Assembly: GCF_026786305.1 (NCBI RefSeq)
Contig: NZ_JAJAYI010000069.1
Span: 1 to 64,000 of the forward strand
DNA: 64,000 nt
From: Cryobacterium sp.
GTDB taxonomy: Bacteria > Actinomycetota > Actinomycetes > Actinomycetales > Microbacteriaceae
Direction: 5' to 3'
The notes under the pieces: model-generated
The model's database searches: none
What the model saw: only the letters and a program-made list of their open reading frames with translations
What the model was told of the DNA's origin: nothing
In this document: positions 42,229 through 52,005 of the stretch, in pieces
How positions within the stretch are numbered: the first letter of the stretch is position 1
Layout: each line of letters opens with the position of its first letter
Made by a program: the position numbers and the translations under genes

Positions 42229-43458
42229 ATGACAACTGCACCCGCGACTACCCAGACCGCCATCATCAACGCTCGCGTCGTGCCGGTTCTCGGCCAGACC
42301 ATCGAGAACGGCACTGTTCTGATCGAGCAGGGTCGCATCAGCGCTGTTGGCGCCGATGTGACCGTGCCGAGCGGCGCGCAGATCATTGATGCGACCGGCA
42401 AATGGGTGCTTCCCGGTTTCATCGAGGCTCACGGCCATGTGGGCATTCACGAAGAAGCAAACGGATGGGCCGGCAACGACACCAACGAAATGACCGGCCC
42501 GAATATGGCCGCGGTGCGCGCCATTGACGCCATCAACATTGACGACGAGGGCTTTCGGGACGCGCTCTCCGGTGGCGTCACCACGATCGTCGTCAAGCCG
42601 GGCTCCGGCAACCCGATCGGCGGCCAGTCGGTCGCGATCAAGAGCTGGGGCGGTCGCACCATCGACGAGCAGGTCATCAGCGAGTCGGTGAGCATCAAGA
42701 GCGCGCTCGGCGAGAACCCGAAGCGGGTCTACGGCGACAAGTTGCAGACCCCCAGCACCCGACTCGGCGTGAGCCTGATCATTCGCCAGGCCTTCGTCGA
42801 CGCCCAGAACTATGTGGAGGCGCGCGATGCCGCCCTCGACAAGGGCGACGCCTTCACCCGCGACCTCGGCAAGGAAGCCCTCGCCCGGGTGCTCACGGGC
42901 GAACTGGCCTGGGACCAGCACGTGCACCGTCACGACGACATCGCCACGGCCATTCGCCTGGCCGAAGAATTCGGTTACCGCCTCGTCATCAACCACGGCA
43001 CCGAGGGGCACAAGATCGCCGATGTGCTGGCCGAGAAAAACATTCCCGTCATCTTCGGGCCGATGCTCACCGCGCGTACCAAGGTCGAACTGCGTGACCG
43101 TGCCATCGGCAACCTTGCCGTGCTCGCCGCCGCTGGCGTGCGCGTCGCCATCACGACAGACCACCCCGTCGTTCCGGTGAACTTTCTCGTGCACCAGGCG
43201 TCCCTTGCGGTGAAGGAGGGGTTGCCGGTACAGACCGCGCTCGAGGCCCTCACAATCAATCCGGCCGTCATCCTCGGGCTCGATACCCGGGTCGGGTCGC
43301 TCACCGTGGGCCTCGACGCCGATGTCGTGATCTGGTCGGGCGACCCGCTCGACCTCGGCTCACGCGCCGAGCTCGTTCTCATCGACGGCATCGAGGTCTA
43401 CCGCTACAGCAACGGCTTCGGCCAGGTCGTCGAGCGCGCCCACCGCCTCGGCGCCTGA
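42229..43458 (+). CDS. Amidohydrolase family protein (imidazolonepropionase-like)
   Basis: Cyclic-amidohydrolase TIM-barrel metalloenzyme of 409 residues. Metal ligands are visible in order: HxH in FIEAHGHVG, a histidine in VHRHDD, another in NHGTEGH and the aspartate in TTDHPV. The small beta-sandwich domain is at both ends (IINARVVPVLGQTIENG and LTVGLDADVVIWSGDP). Relatives are annotated as imidazolonepropionase-like or isoaspartyl-type hydrolases, but no histidine-degradation genes are near, so the substrate is unknown. Confidence 0.91.
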   Translation: MTTAPATTQTAIINARVVPVLGQTIENGTVLIEQGRISAVGADVTVPSGAQIIDATGKWVLPGFIEAHGHVGIHEEANGWAGNDTNEMTGPNMAAVRAIDAINIDDEGFRDALSGGVTTIVVKPGSGNPIGGQSVAIKSWGGRTIDEQVISESVSIKSALGENPKRVYGDKLQTPSTRLGVSLIIRQAFVDAQNYVEARDAALDKGDAFTRDLGKEALARVLTGELAWDQHVHRHDDIATAIRLAEEFGYRLVINHGTEGHKIADVLAEKNIPVIFGPMLTARTKVELRDRAIGNLAVLAAAGVRVAITTDHPVVPVNFLVHQASLAVKEGLPVQTALEALTINPAVILGLDTRVGSLTVGLDADVVIWSGDPLDLGSRAELVLIDGIEVYRYSNGFGQVVERAHRLGA

Positions 43459-43668
43459 CCACGCCCAGACCATGCCCTGACGCCATCCCCTGACGAACGC
43501 AGAAATTTCTGAACCGGTTGTCGATTGCGGCCCGCACACGCGTGCAACCACAGCGCCTCGGAGCCCCTCGACAGTTCGCATCGTGCATGCGTCGACGACA
43601 ACAGGTGGGTAGGAAGATGCCGAGCCGGGGCGACTCGCCTAGACCGGCAACCCGGCCGAGCATGGGAG

Positions 43669-43674
43669 AATAAT
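43669..43674 (+). promoter_or_regulatory. Predicted -10 box AATAAT, leaderless lepA
   Basis: AATAAT ends 6 bases before the lepA ATG at 43681. No Shine-Dalgarno is present between. Confidence 0.5.
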
Positions 43675-43680
43675 TGAACT

Positions 43681-45531
43681 ATGTCACCGAGAGCCCTTCA
43701 CGCGCTGGAACCGGCCGCCACGGCCCCCGAGTTCATCCGCAACTTCTGCATCATTGCCCACATCGACCATGGCAAGTCGACGCTCGCCGACCGGATGCTG
43801 CAGATCACCGGCGTCGTCGACGAACGTTCCATGCGCGCCCAGTACCTGGACCGCATGGACATCGAGCGTGAACGCGGTATCACCATTAAGAGCCAGGCCG
43901 TGCGCATGCCGTGGGAAATGGACGGCGTCACCTACGCACTCAACATGATCGACACCCCCGGCCACGTCGACTTCACCTACGAGGTCTCCCGCAGCCTCGC
44001 CGCCTGCGAGGGTGCCATTCTGCTGGTCGACGCGGCCCAGGGCATCGAAGCCCAGACCTTGGCCAACCTCTATCTTGCCCTCGAGAATGACCTCACGATC
44101 ATTCCGGTGCTCAACAAGATCGACCTGCCGGCCGCAGACCCCGAGAAGTACGCCCGCGAGCTCGCGAGCCTGATCGGCGGACGCCCCGAAGACGTGCTGC
44201 GCGTCTCCGGCAAGACCGGCGCCGGTGTGGAAGAACTTCTCAACCTCGCGACCAGGATGATTCCCGCACCACAGGGCAACCCGGATGCCGCCGCGCGCGC
44301 CATGATCTTTGACTCGGTCTATGACAGCTACCGCGGCGTCGTCACCTACGTACGCATGATCGACGGGCACCTCAAGGCCCACGAAAAAATTCAGATGATG
44401 TCGACCAAGGCGACCCACGAGATCCTCGAGATCGGCGTCATCTCGCCCGAACCGATCGAAAGTAAGGGCCTGAGGGTCGGCGAGGTCGGCTACCTGATCA
44501 CCGGCGTGAAAGACGTGCGCCAGTCCAAGGTCGGCGACACCATCACGACCGCCCTGCGCCCGGCCACCGACGCGCTGCCCGGCTACAACGAACCCCAGCC
44601 CATGGTGTTCTCGGGGCTGTACCCGATCGACGGCAGCGACTACCCGGCGCTGCGCGAAGCCCTCGACAAGCTCAAACTCTCCGACGCGAGTCTTGGATAC
44701 GAGCCGGAGACATCGGTCGCCCTTGGTTTCGGCTTTCGCTGCGGCTTTCTGGGCCTGCTGCACCTCGAGATCATCACCGAACGCCTCGAGCGCGAATTCA
44801 ACATCGATCTCATCACGACCGCACCGAGCGTGCCCTACGAGGTCACCACCGACGACAAGCGCACCATTACGGTCACCAACCCGAGCGAGTATCCCACCGG
44901 CAAGATCGCCAAGGTACTCGAGCCCATGGTCAAGGCGGCCATCCTCGCGCCGAAAGACTACGTGGGCGTGATCATGGAGCTCTGCCAGAGCCGCCGCGGC
45001 ACCCTGCTCGGTATGGAATACCTTGGCGAAGACCGCGTCGAGATTCGCTACACGATGCCGCTCGGTGAGATCGTGTTCGACTTCTTCGACATGCTCAAGG
45101 GGCGCACCGCCGGCTACGCCTCACTCGACTACGAGCCCTCCGGCGAGCAGGAAGCCGACCTGGTCAAGGTCGACATTCTGCTGCAGGGCGAGCAGGTCGA
45201 CGCGTTCAGCGCCATCGTGCACCGCGACAAGGCCTACGCCTACGGAGCCCTCATGACCGGACGCCTGCGCAAGCTGATCCCGCGCCAGCAGTTCGAGGTG
45301 CCCATTCAGGCCGCGATCGGCGCCCACATCATCGCCCGCGAGAGCATCTCGGCGATGCGTAAAGACGTGCTCGCCAAGTGCTACGGCGGTGACATCTCGC
45401 GCAAGCGTAAGCTGCTCGAGAAACAGAAAGAAGGCAAGAAGCGCATGAAGATGGTTGGTCGCGTCGAAGTTCCCCAAGAGGCCTTCATCGCCGCGCTCTC
45501 GGGGGACATCGAGACGAAAGACAAGAGGTAA
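43681..45531 (+). CDS. lepA: Elongation factor 4 (LepA)
   Basis: Ribosome-associated GTPase that back-translocates or aids ribosome assembly. P-loop AHIDHGKST, switch [10 protein letters not shown] and NKIDLP are intact. The C-terminal domain unique to LepA follows ([26 protein letters not shown] and the basic tail [16 protein letters not shown]). 616 residues, normal. It precedes a DUF1990 gene by 5 bases and hemW, as in many Micrococcales. Confidence 0.97.
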   Translation: MSPRALHALEPAATAPEFIRNFCIIAHIDHGKSTLADRMLQITGVVDERSMRAQYLDRMDIERERGITIKSQAVRMPWEMDGVTYALNMIDTPGHVDFTYEVSRSLAACEGAILLVDAAQGIEAQTLANLYLALENDLTIIPVLNKIDLPAADPEKYARELASLIGGRPEDVLRVSGKTGAGVEELLNLATRMIPAPQGNPDAAARAMIFDSVYDSYRGVVTYVRMIDGHLKAHEKIQMMSTKATHEILEIGVISPEPIESKGLRVGEVGYLITGVKDVRQSKVGDTITTALRPATDALPGYNEPQPMVFSGLYPIDGSDYPALREALDKLKLSDASLGYEPETSVALGFGFRCGFLGLLHLEIITERLEREFNIDLITTAPSVPYEVTTDDKRTITVTNPSEYPTGKIAKVLEPMVKAAILAPKDYVGVIMELCQSRRGTLLGMEYLGEDRVEIRYTMPLGEIVFDFFDMLKGRTAGYASLDYEPSGEQEADLVKVDILLQGEQVDAFSAIVHRDKAYAYGALMTGRLRKLIPRQQFEVPIQAAIGAHIIARESISAMRKDVLAKCYGGDISRKRKLLEKQKEGKKRMKMVGRVEVPQEAFIAALSGDIETKDKR

Positions 45532-45536
45532 AGCGC

Positions 45537-46187
45537 GTGCGCAGGGCCACCTTCACCGACGCCGCCGTCAGCTATGCCGCCATCGGTGGCACGCTCGCTC
45601 CCGACCTGATGAGCTATCCGCCCCGGGGCTACCGCCCGATGGAGCAGAGCGTCAAGCTCGGCAGCTCCCAGGAGCGGTTTCAAGCCGCGACCAAGTTGCT
45701 GATGACGTGGGGAATCCAGCGCGGCAGCGGCATGGAGGTCACCGACCTCGAAAGCGGTACCGGTGTGCAGTACACGCCGGTGACCTTTCAGCCGGACGGC
45801 ACCCCGGCAGCCGGCCAGCAGCATCCGGTCAACGAGGCGACTTTTGCGGATGACGGCACGCCGTATATTGCCAACGGCATGACGGCGACGCTGAAAATTA
45901 AGGTCTGGCTGTTCAGCGTGACCGCGCCGGTGCGCGTTGTCTACGTGATCGACGAGGTCGCCCGCATCGGGTTCGCCTACGGCACCCTGGCCGGTCATCC
46001 GGAAAGCGGCGAGGAATCCTTCATCGTCGAACACCGGGACGACGATTCGGTCTGGCTGACCATTCGCTCGTTCTCGAAGGCCAGCACGTGGTATTACCGC
46101 CTGGCCTGGCCAATGCTGCGCTTTCAGCAGGCCAAATTCACCCGGCTGTACCTGCGGGCCCTGCATCCCGTGGGTGCTATCACGTAG
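45537..46187 (+). CDS. DUF1990 family protein
   Basis: Protein of 216 residues of unknown function. Family-typical elements are SYAAIGGTL at the N-terminus, PRGYRP, VVYVIDEVARIGFAYGTLAGHPESGEESFIVEH and the aromatic C-terminal stretch FSKASTWYYRLAWPMLRFQQAKFTRLY-like. The fold is predicted to be a lipid- or ligand-binding barrel, but no activity is known. Starts at GTG 5 bases after lepA. The stop codon is part of a duplicated 16-bp unit. Confidence 0.86.
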   Translation: MRRATFTDAAVSYAAIGGTLAPDLMSYPPRGYRPMEQSVKLGSSQERFQAATKLLMTWGIQRGSGMEVTDLESGTGVQYTPVTFQPDGTPAAGQQHPVNEATFADDGTPYIANGMTATLKIKVWLFSVTAPVRVVYVIDEVARIGFAYGTLAGHPESGEESFIVEHRDDDSVWLTIRSFSKASTWYYRLAWPMLRFQQAKFTRLYLRALHPVGAIT

Positions 46188-46216
46188 CAGCGCCATCAAA
46201 TAGCAGTGCCAAAACA
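46185..46216 (+). repeat. 16-bp direct duplication including a stop codon
   Basis: TAGCAGCGCCATCAAA (46185-46200) and TAGCAGTGCCAAAACA (46201-46216) are adjacent imperfect copies. Each begins with TAG; the first TAG is the stop of the DUF1990 gene. Confidence 0.65.
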
Positions 46217-46248
46217 TTGCACAACCTCGACGTACTGGAGCACTACCC

Positions 46249-47472
46249 ATGGCCGGACCCCACCCCGTCGGCGATCCAGCACCCGACGATGGCCTCCTTC
46301 CCGCCTCGGCGGCCGTTGACGCCTTCGGGCGCGATTTCGGCGTCTACCTGCACGTGCCGTTCTGCCGGGTACGCTGCGGCTACTGCGACTTCAACACCTA
46401 CACCGCGACCGAACTGCGCGGGGTCAAACAGAGCGATTATGCCAGCCAGGCCATGCTCGAGGTGGAGGCGGCCGCACGCATCCTGACCGCATCGGGCGTG
46501 CCGGAACGCCCCGTCTCGACGGTGTTTTTCGGGGGAGGAACGCCGACACTACTGCCGGTGACCGACCTGACCCGCATGCTCGGTGCCGTGCGCGACCAGT
46601 GGGGCTTCCAGCCGGGCGCGGAAGTCACCACCGAGGCGAACCCCGACTCGGTCGACGCGGCCTACCTCGGCGCCCTCGCCGACGCCGGATTCACCCGGGT
46701 ATCGTTCGGCATGCAGTCCGCGGTGCCGCACGTGCTCGCGACGCTCGAACGCACCCACGATCCCGAGCGGGTACCGCTCGTCGTCGAGTGGGCCCGCGGC
46801 GCCGGCCTCGACGTGAGCCTCGACCTCATCTACGGCACGCCGGGGGAGTCGCTCGCGAACTGGCGCACGAGCCTCGAGCAGGCTCTCAGTCTGCACCCCG
46901 ACCACCTGAGCGCGTACGCGCTGATCGTTGAAGACGGCACCAAGCTGGCGCGGCAGATTCGCCGCGGCGAGATCGCGCCGACCGACGATGACCAGCAGGC
47001 CGACTTCTACGAGCTGGCCGACGAACTCCTCGCCGCCGCCGGCTACGACTGGTACGAAGTCAGCAACTGGGCCGCGACGGACGCGCACCGGTCCCGCCAT
47101 AACCTCGCGTACTGGACCGGCCAGGACTGGTGGGGCGTCGGCCCCGGCGCGCACAGCCATGTCGGCGGCGTGCGCTGGTGGAACGTCAAGCATCCGGCGG
47201 CCTACGCCGAACGCACCCTCGGGGGCCTCTCGCCGGCCGCCGGGCGCGAGACGCTCGACGCGCCGACCCGTGAGCTCGAGCGTATCCTGCTGCAAAGCCG
47301 CATCCGCACCGGTATTTTGGTCGCGTCGCTGTCGGCGTCGGGCCGCACCGAGGTCGCTGGGCTCATCGCCGATGAGCTCGTCAACGCGCGGGCCGCCCTC
47401 GCCGGAACAATCGAACTGACCCTGCGCGGACGGCTGCTGGCCGACGCCGTGGTGCGGCGGCTGAGCGACTAG
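46249..47472 (+). CDS. hemW: HemW-like radical SAM heme chaperone
   Basis: Radical SAM protein of the HemN/HemW family. The CxxxCxxC iron-sulfur motif is CRVRCGYC in YLHVPFCRVRCGYCDF, followed by FFGGGTPTLLP and the TTEANPDSV motif. HemW proteins bind and deliver heme and lack coproporphyrinogen dehydrogenase activity; length 407 and the location next to lepA and hrcA fit HemW rather than HemN. No Shine-Dalgarno is obvious. It could serve the cytochrome bd enzyme, but that is speculation. Confidence 0.92.
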   Translation: MAGPHPVGDPAPDDGLLPASAAVDAFGRDFGVYLHVPFCRVRCGYCDFNTYTATELRGVKQSDYASQAMLEVEAAARILTASGVPERPVSTVFFGGGTPTLLPVTDLTRMLGAVRDQWGFQPGAEVTTEANPDSVDAAYLGALADAGFTRVSFGMQSAVPHVLATLERTHDPERVPLVVEWARGAGLDVSLDLIYGTPGESLANWRTSLEQALSLHPDHLSAYALIVEDGTKLARQIRRGEIAPTDDDQQADFYELADELLAAAGYDWYEVSNWAATDAHRSRHNLAYWTGQDWWGVGPGAHSHVGGVRWWNVKHPAAYAERTLGGLSPAAGRETLDAPTRELERILLQSRIRTGILVASLSASGRTEVAGLIADELVNARAALAGTIELTLRGRLLADAVVRRLSD

Positions 47473-47500
47473 CGCCCGCACCACTCATGCTTGCGCGCTG

Positions 47501-47872
47501 TCAGCTGACGAACCTGATGGTGAGCGGATAGCTGTAGCCCTCGCCACGGTTGGCCGCCAGGGCCGCCATGATCATGAATACGAGCGCAATGATGAAGAGC
47601 GGTGCGTAAAGAACGCTGCCGATGCCGAGTGTGACGATACTGATGGGCACCAGCACGGCGGCGTAGATGTAGAACGAGATCTGAAAGTTCAGCGCGGTCG
47701 CAGTGTGCGCGCGGATGAAGGGTCCGCGATCCCGCAGCACGAGGTAGCCGATCAGCGCCGGCAGAAAGCTGAAGAGGATGCCGCCGACATGGATCAGTGT
47801 CGCCCACAATTTCTCGTCGGCGGGACTCATGGGGGTGGGAGGTGTCGACTGGTATGGGTTCTGCTCAGACAT
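47501..47872 (-). CDS. DUF4870 domain membrane protein (first)
   Basis: 123 residues with three to four hydrophobic segments and the DUF4870 pattern: KLWATLIHVGGILFSFLPALIGYLV, RGPFIRAHTATALNFQISF and a C-terminal RGEGYSYPLTIRFVS. Function unknown; family members are small membrane proteins often found as duplicates. An AGGAG Shine-Dalgarno precedes the ATG. Paralogue of the next gene upstream on the same strand. Confidence 0.88.
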   Translation of the reverse strand: MSEQNPYQSTPPTPMSPADEKLWATLIHVGGILFSFLPALIGYLVLRDRGPFIRAHTATALNFQISFYIYAAVLVPISIVTLGIGSVLYAPLFIIALVFMIMAALAANRGEGYSYPLTIRFVS

Positions 47873-47960
47873 GGGTGCTCCTGATTACGACCGGGCGCCG
47901 GCACGGCAGTGCCAGTGACTCCCAGAGTAATCGCCCCCTGTCGAAAAGCACTGCGAACTG

Positions 47961-48443
47961 TTATTTGATCAAACGCAGGGCGAACGGATACCGATAATTC
48001 TGGCCTTCCTTGGCCTTCAGGAAGCCCATGATCGAAAAAATGACCCCGGCCACCCAGAGCAGCCAGGCCAGCCCGATGATCAGTCCACCGATTCCGAAGG
48101 TGACGATGGCGAGAATAAACGATAGTACATTAATCGCGACATAGCCGATCAGCAGGGTGATCTGAAAGTTGAGCGCCTCCTTCGCCTCGATATTGGTGAG
48201 GCGACCGCGGTCCTTGAAGACCAGCCAAATGATCAGGGAGGGCAGGAAGCTCAGGATGCCGCCGAGGTGCGCAAAGGAGGCCCACTGTCGATCGTCGGCC
48301 TCGGAGAGTGGTGCCGCGACCACCGGGTTGGCGTACGGGCTTCCCGCGGGTTGCCCGCCGGGCTGCTGGCCGTATCCCGGCTGGCCGGCATTCGGCTCAC
48401 GATAGTTGGAATCTCCGGGAGGTTGTGCCTGTGGATCACTCAT
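47961..48443 (-). CDS. DUF4870 domain membrane protein (second)
   Basis: 160 residues: a Pro/Gly/Gln-rich cytoplasmic N-terminus of about 45 residues, then the same fold as its neighbour (WASFAHLGGILSFLPSLIIWLVFK, IEAKEALNFQIT, C-terminal GQNYRYPFALRLIK). ATG 48443 with a GAAAGG Shine-Dalgarno is preferred to a longer frame that runs into the hrcA promoter. A recent tandem duplication or a two-component membrane complex are both possible. Confidence 0.88.
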   Translation of the reverse strand: MSDPQAQPPGDSNYREPNAGQPGYGQQPGGQPAGSPYANPVVAAPLSEADDRQWASFAHLGGILSFLPSLIIWLVFKDRGRLTNIEAKEALNFQITLLIGYVAINVLSFILAIVTFGIGGLIIGLAWLLWVAGVIFSIMGFLKAKEGQNYRYPFALRLIK

Positions 48444-48542
48444 GATCGTGCCTTTCGCTAAAAACAATGGGAGCATACATCGGTAATTTAACGCTTGGTT
48501 CGGGATACTGGCAATGGGCGTTTCCAGCCGGTCGCGATAGGA

Positions 48543-48569
48543 TTGGCAGTCAGTGGATGCGAGTGCCAA
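48543..48569 (+). promoter_or_regulatory. CIRCE-like HrcA operator
   Basis: TTGGCAGTC-N9-GAGTGCCAA at 48543-48569 is an inverted repeat with 9-base spacer that differs by one base (G for C at position 7) from a perfect CIRCE. A TAGGAT -10 box at 48538-48543 abuts it, so HrcA would block initiation of hrcA-dnaJ. Confidence 0.8.
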
Positions 48570-48670
48570 CGATGTGCCGGCAAAGCTGCGTTCCAGCGTG
48601 CCCACCAGGGCGCGAGGTTGCGGCATCCGCTCAACTGAAGCGATACCGGAGAATCAGGAAGGCGGGCGCA

Positions 48671-49690
48671 ATGGTTTCCGACCGTGGCCTCGATGTGTTG
48701 CGCGTCATCGTGCAGGACTACGTCGCCTCCCGTGAACCCGTCGGCTCCAAATCCATCGTCGACCGGCACTCTTTCGGCGTCTCCGCCGCCACCATTCGCA
48801 ACGACATGGCCCTGCTCGAAGAAGAAGAGCTGATCGCGGCGCCACACACCTCGTCGGGGCGCATTCCGACCGACAAGGGCTACCGCGTTTTTGTCGACCA
48901 TCTCGCTGATCTGCGCCCGCTCACTTCGGCCCAGCGCCAGGCGATCGAAACGTTTCTGGGCCATTCCGCCGACCTCGACGAGGTGCTCGTGCGCAGCGTG
49001 CGACTGCTCTCGCAGCTCACCCACCAGGTCGCGCTCGTGCAGTACCCCTCGCTGTCGCGCGCCAAAGTGCGCCACATCGAGTTCGTCCCGCTGACCGCGA
49101 CACGCATCCTCTCGGTGCTGATCACCGATTCTGGCGGGGTGGAACAGAGAGTGATCGACCTGCCACGTGCACTCGACGAGCAGACGCTCGGCGAGGTGCG
49201 TGCCCGCCTCAATGTCGCGGTCGTCGGACTGTGCATGGCCGAAGCGAGCGCTGCCCTCGCCGCGAGCATCTGGCCGGGTGCGCCCGCTTTGCAGCCGATC
49301 GTCGACCTGATCACGAGTACCCTCGCCGACCAGGTCGGCGCCAATCGCCAGGACAAACTCGTCATGGCCGGCGCAGCGAACCTGGTGCGCACCGAAGACG
49401 ACTTCTCCGGCAGCATCTACCCGGTCCTTGAAGCCATCGAAGAGCAGGTGGTGCTCCTGCGCCTGTTCGGCGAGATGGAGACCGACCAGCACGGCGTGTC
49501 GGTGAGCATCGGCCGCGAAAATGCGGCCTTCGGCCTGCCCGAGGCGAGCGTGCTCACCAGCGGCTACACCGCGAACGGCAACCTCGCCCGTCTCGGGGTT
49601 CTCGGGCCGACCCGCATGGACTATTCCAACAACATGGCGGCGGTGCGCGCCGTCGCCCGCTACCTCTCCCGCCTGCTCGGCGAGACCTAA
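48671..49690 (+). CDS. hrcA: Heat-inducible transcription repressor HrcA
   Basis: Winged-helix repressor of chaperone genes, 339 residues. N-terminal DNA-binding part GLDVLRVIVQDYVASREPVGSKSI and VSAATIRNDMALLEEEELIAAPHTSSGRIPTDKGYR; C-terminal GAF-like and inserted dimerisation domains, ending GPTRMDYSNNMAAVRAVA. ATG 48671 has a GGAAGG Shine-Dalgarno; the frame stays open upstream but that part overlaps the CIRCE and is not coding. The operator upstream indicates autoregulation. Confidence 0.96.
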   Translation: MVSDRGLDVLRVIVQDYVASREPVGSKSIVDRHSFGVSAATIRNDMALLEEEELIAAPHTSSGRIPTDKGYRVFVDHLADLRPLTSAQRQAIETFLGHSADLDEVLVRSVRLLSQLTHQVALVQYPSLSRAKVRHIEFVPLTATRILSVLITDSGGVEQRVIDLPRALDEQTLGEVRARLNVAVVGLCMAEASAALAASIWPGAPALQPIVDLITSTLADQVGANRQDKLVMAGAANLVRTEDDFSGSIYPVLEAIEEQVVLLRLFGEMETDQHGVSVSIGRENAAFGLPEASVLTSGYTANGNLARLGVLGPTRMDYSNNMAAVRAVARYLSRLLGET

Positions 49691-49759
49691 AACTTTCGCC
49701 GCCCGCGCGGTACCGCCACCATTTCGAACAACCATCAGAACAACAAGGAGAGCCACCCT

Positions 49760-50866
49760 TTGGCTGACCACTACGAAGCTCTCGGCGTTAGCCGCGACGC
49801 GACCACCGACGAAATCAAGAAGGCGTACCGCCGCCTCGCCCGCGAATTGCACCCCGACGTGAACCCCGGCGCCGAAGCCTCGGAACGGTTCAAGAGCATC
49901 ACCCACGCCTACGACGTGCTCAGCGACGCCAAACAGCGCCAAAAGTACGACCAGGGCGGCCAGAACGGTGGCTTCGACGGCCAGAACTTCGGCAACTTCG
50001 GTGACATCTTCGAGACATTCTTCGGCGGGGGCGGCGGAGGCAGCGGCCGCGGCCCGCGCTCCCGCCGCGAACGTGGCCAGGACGCCCTGATTCGGGTGGA
50101 ACTCGACCTCGATGAGGTCATCTTCGGCACGCACCGCGACCTCGCGGTCGACACTGCAATCGTCTGCGACACCTGCAAGGGCTCCTGCTGTGCCCCGGGC
50201 ACGTCACCCATCACCTGCGACATCTGCCACGGCACCGGCAGCATCCAGCGTGCGGTGCGTTCCCTGCTCGGCAACGTGATGACGTCGAGCCCGTGCGGTT
50301 CCTGCCGCGGCTACGGCACCATCATCGCGACGCCGTGTATGACCTGCTCCGGCCAGGGCCGCGTGCGGGCCCGCCGAACTGTTCCGGTGGACATCCCCGC
50401 CGGGGTCGATACCGGCTTGCGCCTGCAGATGCCCGGCAGTGGCGAAGCCGGCCCGGCCGCCGGTCCCAACGGCGACCTGTACCTCGAAATGAAGGTGCGC
50501 CACCACGACGTGTTCAGCCGCGACGGCGACGACCTGATGTGCTCGCTCGACGTGCCCATGACCAGCGCCATACTCGGCACGAGCGTCACCGTGAAGGCGC
50601 TCGACGGCGACATCGAGGTGGAGATTCGCCCCGGCGCGCAGAGCGCCGAGGTGCTCACGATCAAGGACCGCGGCATCACCAAGCTGCGCGGCAGCGGCCG
50701 TGGCGATCTCAAGATCGGCATCCACGTGGTCACGCCGACCAAACTGGACCACAAGGGACGCGATCTGATCGAGCAGTTCGCCGCCCGATATGCGGCCCCC
50801 GCGCCCAGCCTGAGCCAGTACCAGCAGGGACTGTTCGCCAAGCTGCGCGACCGGTTCCTCGGCTAA
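49760..50866 (+). CDS. dnaJ: Molecular chaperone DnaJ (DnaJ2 type)
   Basis: Hsp40 co-chaperone of DnaK, 368 residues. J domain with HPD ([11 protein letters not shown]), Gly/Phe-rich stretch (about 75-95), zinc-finger domain with four CxxC repeats, and the C-terminal substrate domain. The first zinc repeat reads CDTCKGSC, ending in Cys instead of Gly; the other three are [16 protein letters not shown] and [11 protein letters not shown] start with AAGGAGA Shine-Dalgarno. Coupled to hrcA (69-base gap), as is typical for the second actinobacterial dnaJ. Confidence 0.95.
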   Translation: MADHYEALGVSRDATTDEIKKAYRRLARELHPDVNPGAEASERFKSITHAYDVLSDAKQRQKYDQGGQNGGFDGQNFGNFGDIFETFFGGGGGGSGRGPRSRRERGQDALIRVELDLDEVIFGTHRDLAVDTAIVCDTCKGSCCAPGTSPITCDICHGTGSIQRAVRSLLGNVMTSSPCGSCRGYGTIIATPCMTCSGQGRVRARRTVPVDIPAGVDTGLRLQMPGSGEAGPAAGPNGDLYLEMKVRHHDVFSRDGDDLMCSLDVPMTSAILGTSVTVKALDGDIEVEIRPGAQSAEVLTIKDRGITKLRGSGRGDLKIGIHVVTPTKLDHKGRDLIEQFAARYAAPAPSLSQYQQGLFAKLRDRFLG

Positions 50867-50867
50867 C

Positions 50868-51608
50868 GTGGCACATTTCTACCTGCAGGAAACGCTCCGG
50901 GCGGCGGACAGCCGCCCGGGGCAGGTCGTGACCGTCGACGGCGCGGAGGCGCGCCACGCGGTCACGGTCAGCCGGGTTCGTCCCGGGGACCGGCTCCGCC
51001 TGGGTAATGGAGCCGGGCTGCTCCTGGAAGGCACGGTGCTTTCTGCGGAGGCTATGGTGTTGACCCTGCGCGTCGATGACGCGATCGAGACGGCGGCGAC
51101 GACGCCGCGCATCCGTTTGGTGCAGGCCCTCGCCAAGGGCGACCGTGACGAGCTGGCCATTCAGGCCGCCACCGAACTCGGCGTGGATGGAGTCATCCCC
51201 TGGAGTGCTGCCCGCTCCATCACCAAATGGGAGGGGCCCAAGATCGCCAAGGGCCACGAACGCTGGAGCAGCATCGTGCGCGAGGCCAGCAAACAGTCGA
51301 TTCGGGCCTGGCTGCCCGGTGTCGCTCCGCTCGCCAGCACCAAGCACCTGGCCGGGCTGGCCGCCACCACCCGGATGCTGCTGCTCGACCCGTTCGCGAC
51401 CGGTCGCCTCACCGAGGTGGCCGCGCCCACCGACGACCGCGACATTCTGCTCGTCGTCGGCCCGGAGGGCGGGATCTCCCCGGCCGAACTAATCCTGCTC
51501 GAACAGTCCGGCGCGACCCCGGTGCGCCTCGGCGACACCGTGCTGCGCACGTCGACCGCCGGACCGGCCGCCCTCGCAATCCTCAATGCGACCCTTGGCC
51601 GCTGGTAG
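50868..51608 (+). CDS. rsmE: 16S rRNA (uracil1498-N3)-methyltransferase
   Basis: SPOUT-class methyltransferase that modifies U1498 of 16S rRNA with SAM. The N-terminal PUA-like domain (HFYLQETL, GQVVTVDGAEARHAVTVSRVRPGDRL) and the C-terminal knot motifs KGDRDELAIQAATELGVDGV, LLVVGPEGGISPAEL and LGDTVLRTSTAGPAAL are diagnostic. 246 residues. GTG start one base after the dnaJ stop. Confidence 0.96.
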   Translation: MAHFYLQETLRAADSRPGQVVTVDGAEARHAVTVSRVRPGDRLRLGNGAGLLLEGTVLSAEAMVLTLRVDDAIETAATTPRIRLVQALAKGDRDELAIQAATELGVDGVIPWSAARSITKWEGPKIAKGHERWSSIVREASKQSIRAWLPGVAPLASTKHLAGLAATTRMLLLDPFATGRLTEVAAPTDDRDILLVVGPEGGISPAELILLEQSGATPVRLGDTVLRTSTAGPAALAILNATLGRW

Positions 51609-51615
51609 CGCCGCT

Positions 51616-51621
51616 TAAGAT
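51616..51621 (+). promoter_or_regulatory. Predicted -10 box TAAGAT, leaderless HIT gene
   Basis: TAAGAT ends 6 bases before the ATG at 51628, giving an internal leaderless promoter for the HIT-phoH-ybeY-corC-era block. Confidence 0.5.
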
Positions 51622-51627
51622 AGAGGC

Positions 51628-52005
51628 ATGTCTTCTTCTGGTGCCCAACCGACCATTTTCAGCCGTATCGTCGCGCGTGAGATTCCGGCGACGATCGTGG
51701 CCGAGACCGAACACATCATCGCTTTTCTCGACATCGCCCCGAAAGCCCCGGTCCACGTCGTCGTCACCACGAAAGACCCGCAGTACCAGAATGTCGCCGA
51801 GCTCGCGGCCGGCAACCCGGCCCTGCTGGTCGAACTCGTCGCCGTGGCCGAGCAGATCGCCGCAGAACGAACCAACGGGCAGTTCCGCCTCGTCTTCAAC
51901 ACCGGCGCGGCCGCCGGCCAGACCGTATTCCACGTGCACGCCCACGTCCTGGGCAGCCCGGAACCGGCCGACTCGCTGGGGGAGGACTCCCTTGGCGCCC
52001 TCTAA
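51628..52005 (+). CDS. HIT domain protein (HinT-like nucleotide hydrolase)
   Basis: Histidine-triad protein of 125 residues that hydrolyses nucleoside phosphoramidates such as aminoacyl- or lysyl-AMP. The triad HVHAHVL (His-x-His-x-His) sits near the C-terminus after FRLVFNTGAAAGQTVFH; the N-terminus IFSRIVAREIPATIVAET is family-typical. Overlaps the phoH start by 14 bases. Confidence 0.94.
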   Translation: MSSSGAQPTIFSRIVAREIPATIVAETEHIIAFLDIAPKAPVHVVVTTKDPQYQNVAELAAGNPALLVELVAVAEQIAAERTNGQFRLVFNTGAAAGQTVFHVHAHVLGSPEPADSLGEDSLGAL

